Assembly: GCF_030816485.1 (NCBI RefSeq)
Contig: NZ_JAUSYC010000001.1
Location: forward strand, 1,488,001-1,552,000
DNA from: Arthrobacter sp. B1I2
Lineage (GTDB): Bacteria; Actinomycetota; Actinomycetes; Actinomycetales; Micrococcaceae
DNA length: 64,000 nucleotides
Direction: 5' to 3'
Both the position numbers and the translations under genes were made by a program. The notes under the pieces are model-generated. The model saw nothing but the letters and a program-made list of their open reading frames with translations. It was not told the DNA's origin and did no database searches. Each line of letters begins with the position of its first letter. Positions within the stretch are counted from its first letter, which is position 1. Below, piece by piece: positions 8,048-16,246 of this stretch.

Positions 8048-9931
8048 ATGACTACTTTTGCTGCCCTCGGTACTCCCAAGGCCCTTGCAGACACCCTTTC
8101 CGCGCAGGGAATCGTTGAGCCGTTCCCCATCCAGGTCAAGACACTCCCGGACACGTTGTCCGGCCGTGACGTCCTGGGCCGCGGCCGGACCGGATCCGGT
8201 AAAACCATTGCTTTCGCCATCCCGCTTGTAGCACGACTCGCTGAGCGGGAAGCCAAGCACTTCCGCAAGCCCGGCCGCCCCATGGGCCTGGTCCTGGCAC
8301 CCACCCGTGAACTGGCAACCCAGATCAACGCCACCATTGAGCCGATGGCCAAGGCCATGGGCCTGAACACCACCGTGATTTACGGCGGCATCTCCCAGGC
8401 CCGCCAGGAAAAGGCGCTGCGCGCCGGCGTCGACATCGTCATCGCCTGCCCGGGCCGCCTGGAGGACCTGATCCGCCAGCGCATCCTGACCCTCGAAGGC
8501 GTCGAGATCACGGTCCTGGACGAGGCCGACCACATGGCCGACCTCGGCTTCCTCCCGGTGGTCAAGAAGCTCATGGACATGACCCCCAGCCAGGGCCAGC
8601 GCCTGCTGTTCTCTGCCACCCTGGACAACGGCGTGGACAAGATCGTCCAGCGCTACCTGTCCAACCCGCTGACCCACGCGGTGGACGAATCACAGGCCGC
8701 GGTCACCACCATGGAGCACCACGTGCTGGTGGTCAACGACCAGACCGTCAAGAAGCAGCTGATCGTCGAGCTCGCCTCCGGCGCCGGCCGCCGGGTGCTG
8801 TTCCTGCGCACCAAGCACCACGCCCGCAAGCTTGCCAAGACCCTTACCGACGCCGGCATCCCCGCCGTCGACCTGCACGGCAACCTCTCGCAGAACGCCC
8901 GTGACCGCAACCTGGCCGAGTTCTCCTCCGGCGAGGTCCGCGTCCTGGTCGCCACCGACGTCGCAGCCCGTGGCGTCCACGTCGACGACGTCGAACTGGT
9001 CATCCACGTGGATCCGCCCACCGAGCACAAGGCGTACCTGCACCGCTCAGGCCGCACAGCCCGCGCCGGTTCCGACGGCACCGTGGTCACGCTGACCCTG
9101 CCGGAGCAGCAGTCCGACGTCAAGAAGCTGATGAAGGCTGCCGGCGTGGACGTCAACTTCGAGCGCGTCACCGCCAACTCGCCGCTGGTCGCCGAACTGG
9201 TAGGCGAAATGGCCGACAAGATCGATCCACGAACCCGCGCTGCGCTGCTGGCCGCCAAGTCCAGGCAGGGCGGTGGCACCTCCACCGGCGCCAACGCCGA
9301 GCGTAAGCGTGCACGGCGCCAGGCTGCGCCGTCTGCCGGTGGCCGTGGCGGCCGCGGCGGGCGCGGCAAGGTGGCGCCCGAGGCAGCGCGGACCGATGTT
9401 CCCCGCGCCGAGCGCCGTGCCGTTGCCTTCGAAGGCCGCACGGAAGCCCGCGCCGCCTTCGACCGCAATGCCGAGCAGAACGAGGACCGCGCAGTGGCAG
9501 CAGCCGCTGCACGGCGTAACAACCGTGGCCGCGGCACCGCCTCCACGCACCGCAACGACGTCCCCGCGGCAGGTGGCCGTGCATCGGCTGGCCGCGGTTC
9601 GGACGGCCGTGCAGAGTCACGCGTAACCCGCAGTGACGCTCCGCGTGGCGGCACTGGACGCCCGGCTTCGTCGGGCCGCCCGGCTGCTTCCGGCGGCCAG
9701 CGCAGCGGACGCCCCGCGACCGGCCAGCGTGCGGCAGCAGGAGCAGCCGGCCAGCGCTCCGCAGGTGCAACCGGCGGCAGCAAGGCCGTATGGTCCTCCA
9801 ACACCGGCGGAACATCCGGCGGCTCCTACTCGGCCGGCAACGGTGGGAACGGCGGAGGCTCCGGCCGTCCCGCCCGCAGTGGGCCGCGCCGCGCGTCTGC
9901 CCCGGCATCGAACGAACGCCGCGGCCGCTAA
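8048..9931 (+). CDS. DEAD-box ATP-dependent RNA helicase with long basic tail
   Basis: An RNA-unwinding ATPase of the DeaD/RhlE type, likely acting in ribosome assembly or cold adaptation. Visible motifs: Q-motif region FAALGTPKALADTLS...PFPIQ, motif I GRGRTGSGKT (Arg where many family members have Ala), PTRELATQ, DEAD in VLDEADHMADLGF, SAT in LLFSATL, then ARGVHVDDVELVIHVDPP and HRSGRTARAG in the second RecA domain. The core ends near residue 400. The remaining about 225 residues are low complexity and rich in Arg, Gly and Ala, an RNA-binding tail typical of high-GC actinobacterial helicases. A strong terminator follows. Confidence 0.92.
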   Translation: MTTFAALGTPKALADTLSAQGIVEPFPIQVKTLPDTLSGRDVLGRGRTGSGKTIAFAIPLVARLAEREAKHFRKPGRPMGLVLAPTRELATQINATIEPMAKAMGLNTTVIYGGISQARQEKALRAGVDIVIACPGRLEDLIRQRILTLEGVEITVLDEADHMADLGFLPVVKKLMDMTPSQGQRLLFSATLDNGVDKIVQRYLSNPLTHAVDESQAAVTTMEHHVLVVNDQTVKKQLIVELASGAGRRVLFLRTKHHARKLAKTLTDAGIPAVDLHGNLSQNARDRNLAEFSSGEVRVLVATDVAARGVHVDDVELVIHVDPPTEHKAYLHRSGRTARAGSDGTVVTLTLPEQQSDVKKLMKAAGVDVNFERVTANSPLVAELVGEMADKIDPRTRAALLAAKSRQGGGTSTGANAERKRARRQAAPSAGGRGGRGGRGKVAPEAARTDVPRAERRAVAFEGRTEARAAFDRNAEQNEDRAVAAAAARRNNRGRGTASTHRNDVPAAGGRASAGRGSDGRAESRVTRSDAPRGGTGRPASSGRPAASGGQRSGRPATGQRAAAGAAGQRSAGATGGSKAVWSSNTGGTSGGSYSAGNGGNGGGSGRPARSGPRRASAPASNERRGR

Positions 9932-9955
9932 GCAGTAAACAGCCGCCAGGCAATG

Positions 9956-9995
9956 AAACGGCGGGCTCAACCACATGGTTGAGCCCGCCGTTTTT
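9956..9995 (+). terminator. Rho-independent terminator after the helicase
   Basis: A 17-bp perfect stem, 9956-9972 with 9977-9993, around the loop ACAT, runs straight into TTTTT at 9991-9995. The A-run on the left arm also gives a T-run on the other strand, so it can serve the convergent MBL gene as well. Confidence 0.9.
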
Positions 9996-10008
9996 GTGTC
10001 TTCAGCCG

Positions 10009-10659
10009 CTACCAGCCGCGGGCCCGCCACTCCTCGAGGTGCGGCCGTTCGGCACCCAGGGTGGTGGGCTTGCCGTGCCCGGGATGCACGACGGCGGTAT
10101 CCGGGTAGGCGTCGAACAACCGTTCTGTGACATCGGACAGGAGCTGGTTGAACCGCTCCGGGTCCTGCTGGGTGTTGCCCACCCCGCCCGGGAACAGCGA
10201 GTCCCCGGAGAAGATGTGCGCCGGCCCGTCCGGGTCCTGGTACACGAACGCGATCGAGCCGGGGGTGTGCCCCCGCAGGTGCACGGCGGTCACGTCGAAG
10301 CCGTCGAATTTGCCGACGTCCCCGTGGCTAAGCCGCACGTCCACGGGAACAGGCAACGCACCGGCGTCGTCCGCCCCCGCCGCTGTCCGGGCCCCGGTGG
10401 CGTCCACCAGTTCCTTCAGCGCCCGCACGTGGTCCCAATGCTGGTGCGTGGTGGCGATCAGGGCAAGCCGAGGCCTGGCAGCAGTGTCGCGGGCCCCATC
10501 CGCGAGCAACTGCCGGATGGCGGGAAGGTCGTCAGCGGCGTCGATCAACAGCTGCGCGCCGCTCTCCTTGGCAGTCAGCAGGTAGACATTGTTGTCCATG
10601 TCGCTGACGGAGATGCTGCGGATGGTGAGGGCCGGCAGGTCGTAGAGAAGTGAGTCCAT
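10009..10659 (-). CDS. MBL-fold metallo-hydrolase (glyoxalase II-like)
   Basis: A 216-residue metallo-beta-lactamase-fold hydrolase. The metal motif is THQHWDH at about residue 72, followed by GHTPGSIAFVY, a metal Asp in SGDSLFPGG and a last His in VVHPGHGKPT. The FSGDSLFPGGVGNTQ pattern is common in small hydroxyacylglutathione-hydrolase-like actinobacterial enzymes. The substrate is probably a thioester or similar ester but cannot be read from sequence. It is the last gene of a run of minus-strand genes from 13441 downward. Confidence 0.82.
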   Translation of the reverse strand: MDSLLYDLPALTIRSISVSDMDNNVYLLTAKESGAQLLIDAADDLPAIRQLLADGARDTAARPRLALIATTHQHWDHVRALKELVDATGARTAAGADDAGALPVPVDVRLSHGDVGKFDGFDVTAVHLRGHTPGSIAFVYQDPDGPAHIFSGDSLFPGGVGNTQQDPERFNQLLSDVTERLFDAYPDTAVVHPGHGKPTTLGAERPHLEEWRARGW

Positions 10660-10680
10660 GGGCTTCAGTCTAGGGATGGG

Positions 10681-10983
10681 CTACAGGTCGAGCGGCAGGG
10701 TGGTGGAGTAGAGCTGCTTGGACGGCGGCGCGGCGAGGATTTCGTGCAGCGCGCTTTTGCCTTCCGGCGTGGTCCGCCACGCAGCGTAGTCGGCATGGTC
10801 CTGGGTGGTGGCCCAGGTTTCCACCACCAGGATGTGGCAGGGGTCGGCGTCGTCCACCAGCGCTTCTATGCCTTGGTTGCCGGGCCAGGCTCGCGTGGCA
10901 GCGAGCGTTTCGGACAGGTATTTGGCGGCGTCGTCGCGGTGCGCGGGGTCGATCCGGACTTCGAAGTGCACGATGGCAGGCAT
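10681..10983 (-). CDS. Putative quinol/antibiotic-biosynthesis monooxygenase (ABM domain)
   Basis: A 100-residue single-domain protein of the dimeric ferredoxin-like ABM fold. The start IVHFEVRIDPAHRDDAAKYLSE, the central strand HILVVETWATTQDHADY and the closing helix around SALHEIL match the family layout. Members range from quinol monooxygenases to proteins of unknown role. It sits between the aldo/keto reductase and the MBL hydrolase on the same strand, which may indicate an oxidative or carbonyl detoxification set. Confidence 0.75.
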   Translation of the reverse strand: MPAIVHFEVRIDPAHRDDAAKYLSETLAATRAWPGNQGIEALVDDADPCHILVVETWATTQDHADYAAWRTTPEGKSALHEILAAPPSKQLYSTTLPLDL

Positions 10984-11040
10984 GGGGCTCCTAAAGGGTG
11001 GTGGTCAAATGTGCGGTTGTTGGCTCTGAAGGAAGGCGCC

Positions 11041-12054
11041 CTATTCCCGCCCCTGTGACACCCACTTGGGGTCCGCCGAACGTGAGCCGACGACGGCGTC
11101 CGAAGCCGCATCCAGGGCTTCGAGGTGCTCCGGGCTGAGGTCCAGGTCCAGGGCGCCAAGGTTCTCGTCGATCCGCGCGGCCTTGCGGGTGCCCGGAATG
11201 GGAACCACCGGCAAACCGAGCCGTTTGCCCTGGGCGAACAGCCAGGCCAGGGCCACCTGTGCCGGTGTGGCAGCCAACTGGTCCGCCACTGCCCGGACGG
11301 CGTCCACTACAGCCTGGTTGGCGTTTGCGGCGTCCGGGGCAAAGCGGGGAATGTTCCGCCTGAAGTCCTTCTCGCCCAGGCTTGCGGTATCAACCGTTCC
11401 GGTGAGGAAGCCGCGTCCCAGCGGGGAATAGGGGACAAAGCCCACTCCCAGGCCGGCCGCGGCGGGAACAACGTGGCCTTCCACGTCCCGGCTCCAGATG
11501 GACCACTCGCTTTGGACCGCGGCGATCGGGTGGACCGCTGCGGCGTCCTGCAGTTCCCGGGCGGTCACTTCGGACAGGCCCAGGTGCTTGACCTTGCCCT
11601 GCTTCACCAGTTCAGCCATGGCGCCGACGGTTTCCTCGATGGGGACCCGGACGTCCCGGCGGTGCATGTAGTAGAGGTCGATGACGTCGGTGCCCAGCCG
11701 CTGCAGGCTCCGTTCCACCGCCTGGCGGACGTACTGGGCATCACCCCGGATGTCCGTGTAGCCGTCGGTCGGAGTCCCCACCAGGGCGAATTTGGTGGCC
11801 AACTGGACTTCGTCCCGCCGGTCCTTGAGCAGCTGGGAAATCAGCTCCTCGTTGCTGCCGCCGCCGTAGATGTCCGCGGTGTCGATGAAGTTGACGCCGG
11901 CGTCGACGGCGTGGTGCAGCGTCCGCAGTGCCTCGGCCGGGTCCACTTCGCCGTACACGGGGGTGAGGGCCATGCCCCCGAATCCAAGGGGGCTGACGGC
12001 CAGGCCGTCGCCGAGCTGGACAGTGTGGCCGCGGTCAGTGGGTGCGTTTGTCAT
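11041..12054 (-). CDS. Aldo/keto reductase
   Basis: A 337-residue NADPH-dependent carbonyl reductase with a TIM-barrel fold. The catalytic tetrad is visible: Asp in FIDTADIYGGG, the Tyr of IYGGG, Lys in LATKFAL and His in LYYMHRRD. The C-terminal cofactor site VVPIPGTRKAARIDENLGAL is intact. The ATG at 12054 has AGGAG upstream. The overall pattern (GFGGMALTPVYGEVDPAEALRTL) fits the AKR group of plant-perakine-reductase/YajO-like enzymes. The natural substrate is unknown. Confidence 0.9.
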   Translation of the reverse strand: MTNAPTDRGHTVQLGDGLAVSPLGFGGMALTPVYGEVDPAEALRTLHHAVDAGVNFIDTADIYGGGSNEELISQLLKDRRDEVQLATKFALVGTPTDGYTDIRGDAQYVRQAVERSLQRLGTDVIDLYYMHRRDVRVPIEETVGAMAELVKQGKVKHLGLSEVTARELQDAAAVHPIAAVQSEWSIWSRDVEGHVVPAAAGLGVGFVPYSPLGRGFLTGTVDTASLGEKDFRRNIPRFAPDAANANQAVVDAVRAVADQLAATPAQVALAWLFAQGKRLGLPVVPIPGTRKAARIDENLGALDLDLSPEHLEALDAASDAVVGSRSADPKWVSQGRE

Positions 12055-12093
12055 GGGTGCTCCTGTTCTTTTCCTGCTCTTGCAAAAGTTCGG

Positions 12094-12720
12094 TTACAGC
12101 CAGGGGATGGTGCGGTGCGCGGCCGGGCGGGTGGCCTGGATCAGGCGGGCATTTGCTTCGTCGGGTCCGGTGGCCCAGGCGGTTGCTGCCTCGCGGTCCA
12201 TCCCGAATGCCATGTGCCGGTCCACCAGCCGCTGCAGCCGGAGCGCGGGCGGGGTTTCAAGGAACCACACCTCGTCCAGCTGCGCCCTGACCTCTTTCCA
12301 CGGCTCCTGGTCCGCCAGCAGGTAGTTGCCCTCGGTGATGACCAGAGGGACGTCGGCCGGCACGGCAATGGAGGCCGCCACTGGTTCGTCCAGGGTGCGG
12401 CGGAACTCCGGCGCGTACACCACTGCCTCGTCCCTGCGCACCAGGCGGCGCAGCAGCGAAAGGTAGCCGCCGCCGTCGAACGTATCAATGGCGCCCTTAC
12501 GCTGCCGAAGCGGGGTCCCCTCGATGATGGCGTTGCCCAGATGGAAGCCGTCCATGGGCACCACCACAGAGGTTCCGGGGCTGAACTGCTCCTGCAGCCA
12601 CGCCGCAAAGGTGGATTTTCCGGACCCTGGCGCCCCGGCGATCCCCAGGATGGTGCGCGCTCCGGGCACTATCCGGCGCCGCAGTGCGTCGACGGCGTGG
12701 GTGATCTCGGGGGAGTCCAT
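12094..12720 (-). CDS. Nucleoside/nucleotide kinase-family P-loop protein
   Basis: A 208-residue P-loop kinase. Walker A is GIAGAPGSGKSTF at about residues 24-36. The uridine-kinase/pantothenate-kinase-like segment VVPMDGFHLGNAIIEGTPLRQRKGA-type region holds the substrate Asp (MDGFH), and VPLVITEGNYLL is the Walker-B-like strand with Glu. Actinobacterial proteins of this type are annotated as nucleoside/nucleotide kinases or fructose-transport-associated kinases, and the substrate is not settled. It lies 39 bp upstream of the aldo/keto reductase and 23 bp downstream of the SMR pair, so it may be part of the same transcript. Confidence 0.8.
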   Translation of the reverse strand: MDSPEITHAVDALRRRIVPGARTILGIAGAPGSGKSTFAAWLQEQFSPGTSVVVPMDGFHLGNAIIEGTPLRQRKGAIDTFDGGGYLSLLRRLVRRDEAVVYAPEFRRTLDEPVAASIAVPADVPLVITEGNYLLADQEPWKEVRAQLDEVWFLETPPALRLQRLVDRHMAFGMDREAATAWATGPDEANARLIQATRPAAHRTIPWL

Positions 12721-12743
12721 GGGAAAAGCCTAAACCGCCGGCA

Positions 12744-13118
12744 TCAGTGGCGCGCAGGCTCCGCGGGTTTATCAGCGGCGTGGTCCGTGGCAGGCAGCGC
12801 CTTCAGCCCCGCGGCGCAGCCCACGATCCCCGCGATGAACAGCAGCTTCACCACACTGAAGGGTTCCACGCCGGTGGCCATGGCCCAGCCGACGGTCAGC
12901 GCGGCACCGATGCCCACCCAGATGGCGTAGGCGGTGCCCAACGGGATGCTCCGGATGGCCATGCCCAGGCCCAGCATGCTCAGGGTTGCGGTGACGGCGA
13001 AGATGAGCGTGGGCAGGGGCCGGCTGAAACCGTCTGACAGGCCCAGGGCTGTGGCCCAGACAGCTTCGAGGACAGCGGAGGCCAGGAGCACCAGCCAGGG
13101 AAGCGGGCGCTTCATCAT
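12744..13118 (-). CDS. SMR-family exporter subunit (guanidinium exporter type), second of pair
   Basis: A small multidrug resistance protein of 124 residues with four helices. The conserved membrane Glu is in LEAVWATAL (helix 1), and the family pattern SIPLGTAYAIWVGIGA is in helix 3. The start is the ATG at 13118, which shares one base with the upstream stop (TGATG), so translation is coupled to the first SMR gene. Paired SMR genes usually form heterodimers. The upstream guanidine-III riboswitch makes guanidinium the likely substrate. Confidence 0.88.
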   Translation of the reverse strand: MMKRPLPWLVLLASAVLEAVWATALGLSDGFSRPLPTLIFAVTATLSMLGLGMAIRSIPLGTAYAIWVGIGAALTVGWAMATGVEPFSVVKLLFIAGIVGCAAGLKALPATDHAADKPAEPARH

Positions 13119-13441
13119 CACGCCACCACCTTCAGGCCAACCACGCACGCGGCGATGCCGGACAGCAACAGCAGGCGCGCCGCCGTGGGACGTTCCACCC
13201 TGGTGACCATCGCGTAGGCGGATGTCAGGACCACGCCCACTCCCACCCAGACCGCGTAGGCCGTGCCGGTGGGAATGGACTGCATCGCCACGGCCAGGCC
13301 GCCGGTGCTCGCCGCGACGGCCACCAGGAAGAGCGCGGCGGGGGCGAGGCGGCGGCGGCCGGAAGCCTTGGAGGCGCGGTGGAGGGCGGCCGCCCAGACG
13401 GCCTCAAGGGCGCCGGAAAGAACGAGGATTAACCACGACAT
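13118..13441 (-). CDS. SMR-family guanidinium exporter (SugE/Gdx type), first of pair
   Basis: A 107-residue, four-helix SMR protein starting at the ATG at 13441 (MSWLILVLSGALEAVWAAAL). The essential membrane Glu is at position 13 and the helix-3 signature is SIPTGTAYAVWVGVG. The W-x-x-AL after the Glu is seen in SugE/Gdx proteins, which export guanidinium in exchange for protons. The SD AAGGA lies in the 13-nt spacer between the riboswitch and the ATG. It heads a minus-strand group that may extend through the kinase and reductase genes. Confidence 0.9.
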   Translation of the reverse strand: MSWLILVLSGALEAVWAAALHRASKASGRRRLAPAALFLVAVAASTGGLAVAMQSIPTGTAYAVWVGVGVVLTSAYAMVTRVERPTAARLLLLSGIAACVVGLKVVA

Positions 13442-13454
13442 GATCCGATCCTTT

Positions 13455-13495
13455 GGCCAGTCTTGTCGCGTGCCGGGTACTGAACCGTCGTCCGG
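13455..13495 (-). promoter_or_regulatory. Guanidine-III riboswitch (ykkC-III type)
   Basis: On the minus strand, immediately before the SMR pair, the sequence begins CCGGACGACGG, continues with AGTACCCGG and ends GACAAGACTGGCC. These are the three conserved blocks of the guanidine-III class (CCGGACGA, GUACCCGG, GACAAGAC) in order, with correct spacing over 41 nt. The expected pairings are present: CCGG with CCGG, and TTCAGT with ACTGG (one G-U). The 3' end is 13 nt from the ATG and directly abuts the SD, so guanidine binding probably controls translation start. Confidence 0.85.
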
Positions 13496-13601
13496 AGGCT
13501 CGGGGTGGAGCCTTGGCTTCCAGCGTAGCAACGTCCGACGGCGGGCGGCCACCTTGGTGCCCAACCTCACCAGGGTCGGTTCCGCCTCCTTGGTTCCGCT
13601 C

Positions 13602-14792
13602 TCAGCCCGCGCGCTGCAGCAGCTGTTCAACCCGCTCCGGTGCATAAAGGCTCTCCTCCACGAGCCGGCAAAGACCCGCGGCTGTGGCCCTGCGGCTGTC
13701 CGCGGGGACGATCTCCAGATCCACCAGGGAAGGTTCAAAGGCGTTGGTGAGAATCTCCTGCCGGCACGCCTGCAGGAATTCAGGGAGGACACCCACCAGC
13801 CCGCCCACCGCCACCCGGCCGGGGTTGAGCGTCCCCACCACGGCCGCGAGCGCCCGTCCGAGCACCCGTCCGGCCTCTGCGACGGCTGCGCGGACGTCCG
13901 GATCGCTGCCCGCCGCATCAACCAGCCCGCGCAAGGTCCGGTAGTGCGCAAATCCTGGGGCCGCCAGCAGCGCACGTCCGGAAGCCACTGCCGCCAGGCA
14001 ACCGTCCCTGCCGCACCGGCACAGGCACCCCGCTGCCTCAGGGACGCGGACATGACCGATGTCCCCGGCAGCACCGTGGGCGCCCCGGACCAAGGCACCG
14101 CGGACGATGATGCCGGAGCCGATCCCGGTACTGACCTTCACCGCGACAAGGGAGTCAAGGGGGCCGCGGACCTCTCCGACGGCCATCGACCGGGCATCGT
14201 TTTCCAGCAGCACCGGGCAGTCGAGCCTGGACTCCATCACCTCCTGCAAAAGCTGCAAGTCCCAATGGGCGAGGACAGTCCGCTCCAGGCCCAGGCGGTG
14301 GAGGGGGTCAACCGGAGCGGGCAGCCCTACTCCTGCGCCCACCGGCTGCCGGCCATGGAGCAGCCGGAGGGCCTCGCCGACCACCTGGCCAACCACCACT
14401 TCCTGGGACTGCCCGATCTCCGCGGGGATGCGCGCTGACGCGACCACCTCCCTGCTCAGGGACAGGAGGTGGATTCCGGCGTGGGTGTGGCCGATCTCCA
14501 GGCACACCACAATCTTGTGCCGGTCATCGAACCGGAGCGAGCGGGGCGGCCTGCCGCGCTGCGCCCGAAGGGGGGTGGACTCATAGACGAGGCCTGCCGC
14601 AAAGAGCGCATCGAGCCGCTCGTACAGGGTGGACCGCGCCATGCCGGTGATCTCCAGCAGGTCTGCGCGGCTGTATCCCGCCGCGTTCGAGCGCAGCAGC
14701 TGGAGGAGATGGCCGGCGCTGGTGGCCGGGCCCACCGACGGCTGGGCGGGCTCGCCCACGAGGGTCCGGTACTGGGTCCGGTACTCCGCCAT
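13602..14792 (-). CDS. ROK-family transcriptional repressor
   Basis: A 396-residue sugar-responsive regulator. The N-terminal winged HTH is visible at LLQLLRSNAAGYSRADLLEITGMARSTLYERLDAL-type residues (about 30-65). The ROK kinase-like domain follows, with VAVKVSTGIGSGIIV and the zinc motif region HVRVPEAAGCLCRCGRDGCL. I start it at the ATG at 14792, which has AAAGGA 10 nt before it; the longer frame from 14834 would begin inside the divergent promoter. It is divergent from the ABC importer operon and probably represses it, with release by a sugar or sugar derivative. Confidence 0.88.
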   Translation of the reverse strand: MAEYRTQYRTLVGEPAQPSVGPATSAGHLLQLLRSNAAGYSRADLLEITGMARSTLYERLDALFAAGLVYESTPLRAQRGRPPRSLRFDDRHKIVVCLEIGHTHAGIHLLSLSREVVASARIPAEIGQSQEVVVGQVVGEALRLLHGRQPVGAGVGLPAPVDPLHRLGLERTVLAHWDLQLLQEVMESRLDCPVLLENDARSMAVGEVRGPLDSLVAVKVSTGIGSGIIVRGALVRGAHGAAGDIGHVRVPEAAGCLCRCGRDGCLAAVASGRALLAAPGFAHYRTLRGLVDAAGSDPDVRAAVAEAGRVLGRALAAVVGTLNPGRVAVGGLVGVLPEFLQACRQEILTNAFEPSLVDLEIVPADSRRATAAGLCRLVEESLYAPERVEQLLQRAG

Positions 14793-14840
14793 GCGGCAGG
14801 CGTCCTTTCGACTGCGGCGCGCAGGGTTGCGCATCCGTCA

Positions 14841-14877
14841 TTGACGTGATCTGTATCACACAATTATGATCGATCAT
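14841..14877 (+). promoter_or_regulatory. Promoter and operators of the sugar ABC operon
   Basis: TTGACG (14841-14846) and TATGAT (14865-14870) are separated by 18 nt and point to the ABC operon. Two palindromes overlap them: GTGAT-N4-ATCAC at 14846-14859 in the spacer and the perfect ATGATCGATCAT at 14866-14877 across the -10. Both are natural sites for the divergent ROK repressor. Confidence 0.7.
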
Positions 14878-14917
14878 CAGACAAAAACGTAGCAGCCCTT
14901 CACCCCAGGAGGCTCTC

Positions 14918-16246
14918 ATGTCCGTTCTTGACCACCGTGGCGTCAGCCGACGGGCCATGCTGAAGGGGGGCCTTGCAGCTTTGGCTGCCGGCCCGGTGCT
15001 TGCGGCCTGCGGGGTGAATACCAGCGGAAGTGGCGGCAAGGGCTCGGTCAGCTTCCTCTCCACGCAGTTCTCCCCCGTGGAGGAGCGCCAGAAGTATGAG
15101 GCCACCCTCAAGAAATTTGCAGGGGACATCAGCGTGGCCTACAACCCTGTTGATACGGGCGTCTTCAATACCACCCTGAAGTCCCAGCTCGCGGCCGGAA
15201 AGGTGGAGGTGGGAATCGCCGGAGGGCTGCACGGCGACCTCGCCCCCTTCGCTTCCCAGCTGGAGGACCTTAGTTCGCTGATGAACGATTTGTCCTCGGC
15301 CGGCTACTCCAAGGACGTGGCAGATCTGGCCAAGCTCGGCACCGACGTTCCCCGGTACATCCCCTGGATCCAGGCGACCTACGTCCTTGCGGTCAACAAG
15401 AAGGCGCTTCAGTGGCTGCCATCGGGAGCGGATGTCAACAAACTCACCTACGACCAGTACCTGGAGTGGGCGAAGGCCGCCAAATCGGCCAACGGGCGGC
15501 CCGTGTTTGGGCTTCCGGCCGGTCCCAAGGGCCTCCACCACCGCTTCTACCAGGGCTTCCTCCTGCCCAGCTTTACCGGCGGGCAAATCACCACGTTCCG
15601 CAACCAGGACGCCGTCAACGCCTGGACATATATGCGGGAGCTCTGGGCCAACACGAACCCGGCCTCCACCAACTACGACTTCATGCAGGAACCCCTGGCC
15701 AACGGCGAGGTCATGGTGGCCTGGGATCACGTGGCGCGCCTCATTACGGCAGTCAAGGACAAACCGGACGACTGGCAGATGGTTCCCGCACCATCCGGGC
15801 CCAAAGGCAAGGGCTACCTCCTGATTGTCGGCGGCATGGCGGTACCGAAGGGTTCACCGGAGAAGGACAAAGCCTTTGAACTCATCAAGGCGCTGTCCAA
15901 GCCTGAGGCACAGATCGAAACACTGAAATCCAACGCCTTCTTCCCCGTTGTGAAGACGGATATCAGCGGCGACCTCCCCGGCGGCGTGGCTCTTGAAGCG
16001 AAGGCTGTCAAGGCACAACAGGAGGCCTCCGATGCGCTGCTCGCACTGCCCCCGGTGGGCCTGGGCGACAAGGACCCCCAGGTCTCCCAGCTGTTCAAGA
16101 ACTGCTTCCAGGAGATCTGCCTGAACAACGCGGACGTCAAGGCGACGCTGGACCGGCAGGGAGCGGAGCTGGCCAAGATCATGGACACCCTCAATGTCCC
16201 GTGCTGGGCGCCGGATCCCAAGGCGTCCCCCTGCAAGGTCGCTTGA
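14918..16246 (+). CDS. ABC transporter substrate-binding lipoprotein (CUT1-like)
   Basis: A 442-residue extracellular solute-binding protein. The export signal has a twin arginine (SRRAMLKGG), a hydrophobic core, and the lipobox LAAC at about residue 30, so it is probably Tat-exported and lipid-anchored. The fold of family-1 sugar-binding proteins is suggested by VGIAGGLHGDLAPFASQLEDLS near residue 90 and the late GGMAVPKGSPEKDKAFELIK segment. It is the first gene of an operon ABC(SBP)-permease-permease-ATPase-hydrolase-oxidoreductase. The hydrolase suggests a glycoside ligand such as glucosylglycerate. Confidence 0.9.
   Translation: MSVLDHRGVSRRAMLKGGLAALAAGPVLAACGVNTSGSGGKGSVSFLSTQFSPVEERQKYEATLKKFAGDISVAYNPVDTGVFNTTLKSQLAAGKVEVGIAGGLHGDLAPFASQLEDLSSLMNDLSSAGYSKDVADLAKLGTDVPRYIPWIQATYVLAVNKKALQWLPSGADVNKLTYDQYLEWAKAAKSANGRPVFGLPAGPKGLHHRFYQGFLLPSFTGGQITTFRNQDAVNAWTYMRELWANTNPASTNYDFMQEPLANGEVMVAWDHVARLITAVKDKPDDWQMVPAPSGPKGKGYLLIVGGMAVPKGSPEKDKAFELIKALSKPEAQIETLKSNAFFPVVKTDISGDLPGGVALEAKAVKAQQEASDALLALPPVGLGDKDPQVSQLFKNCFQEICLNNADVKATLDRQGAELAKIMDTLNVPCWAPDPKASPCKVA

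Noticed and set aside
11125..12930. 601-codon plus-strand frame across the aldo/keto reductase and kinase genes
   Set aside because: It spans two conserved minus-strand genes and the spacer between them, with no family match or RBS.
13455..13495. Guanidine-I or guanidine-II class instead of class III
   Set aside because: The ACGR-loop hairpins of class II and the long two-stem class I layout are absent, while all class III blocks are in order.
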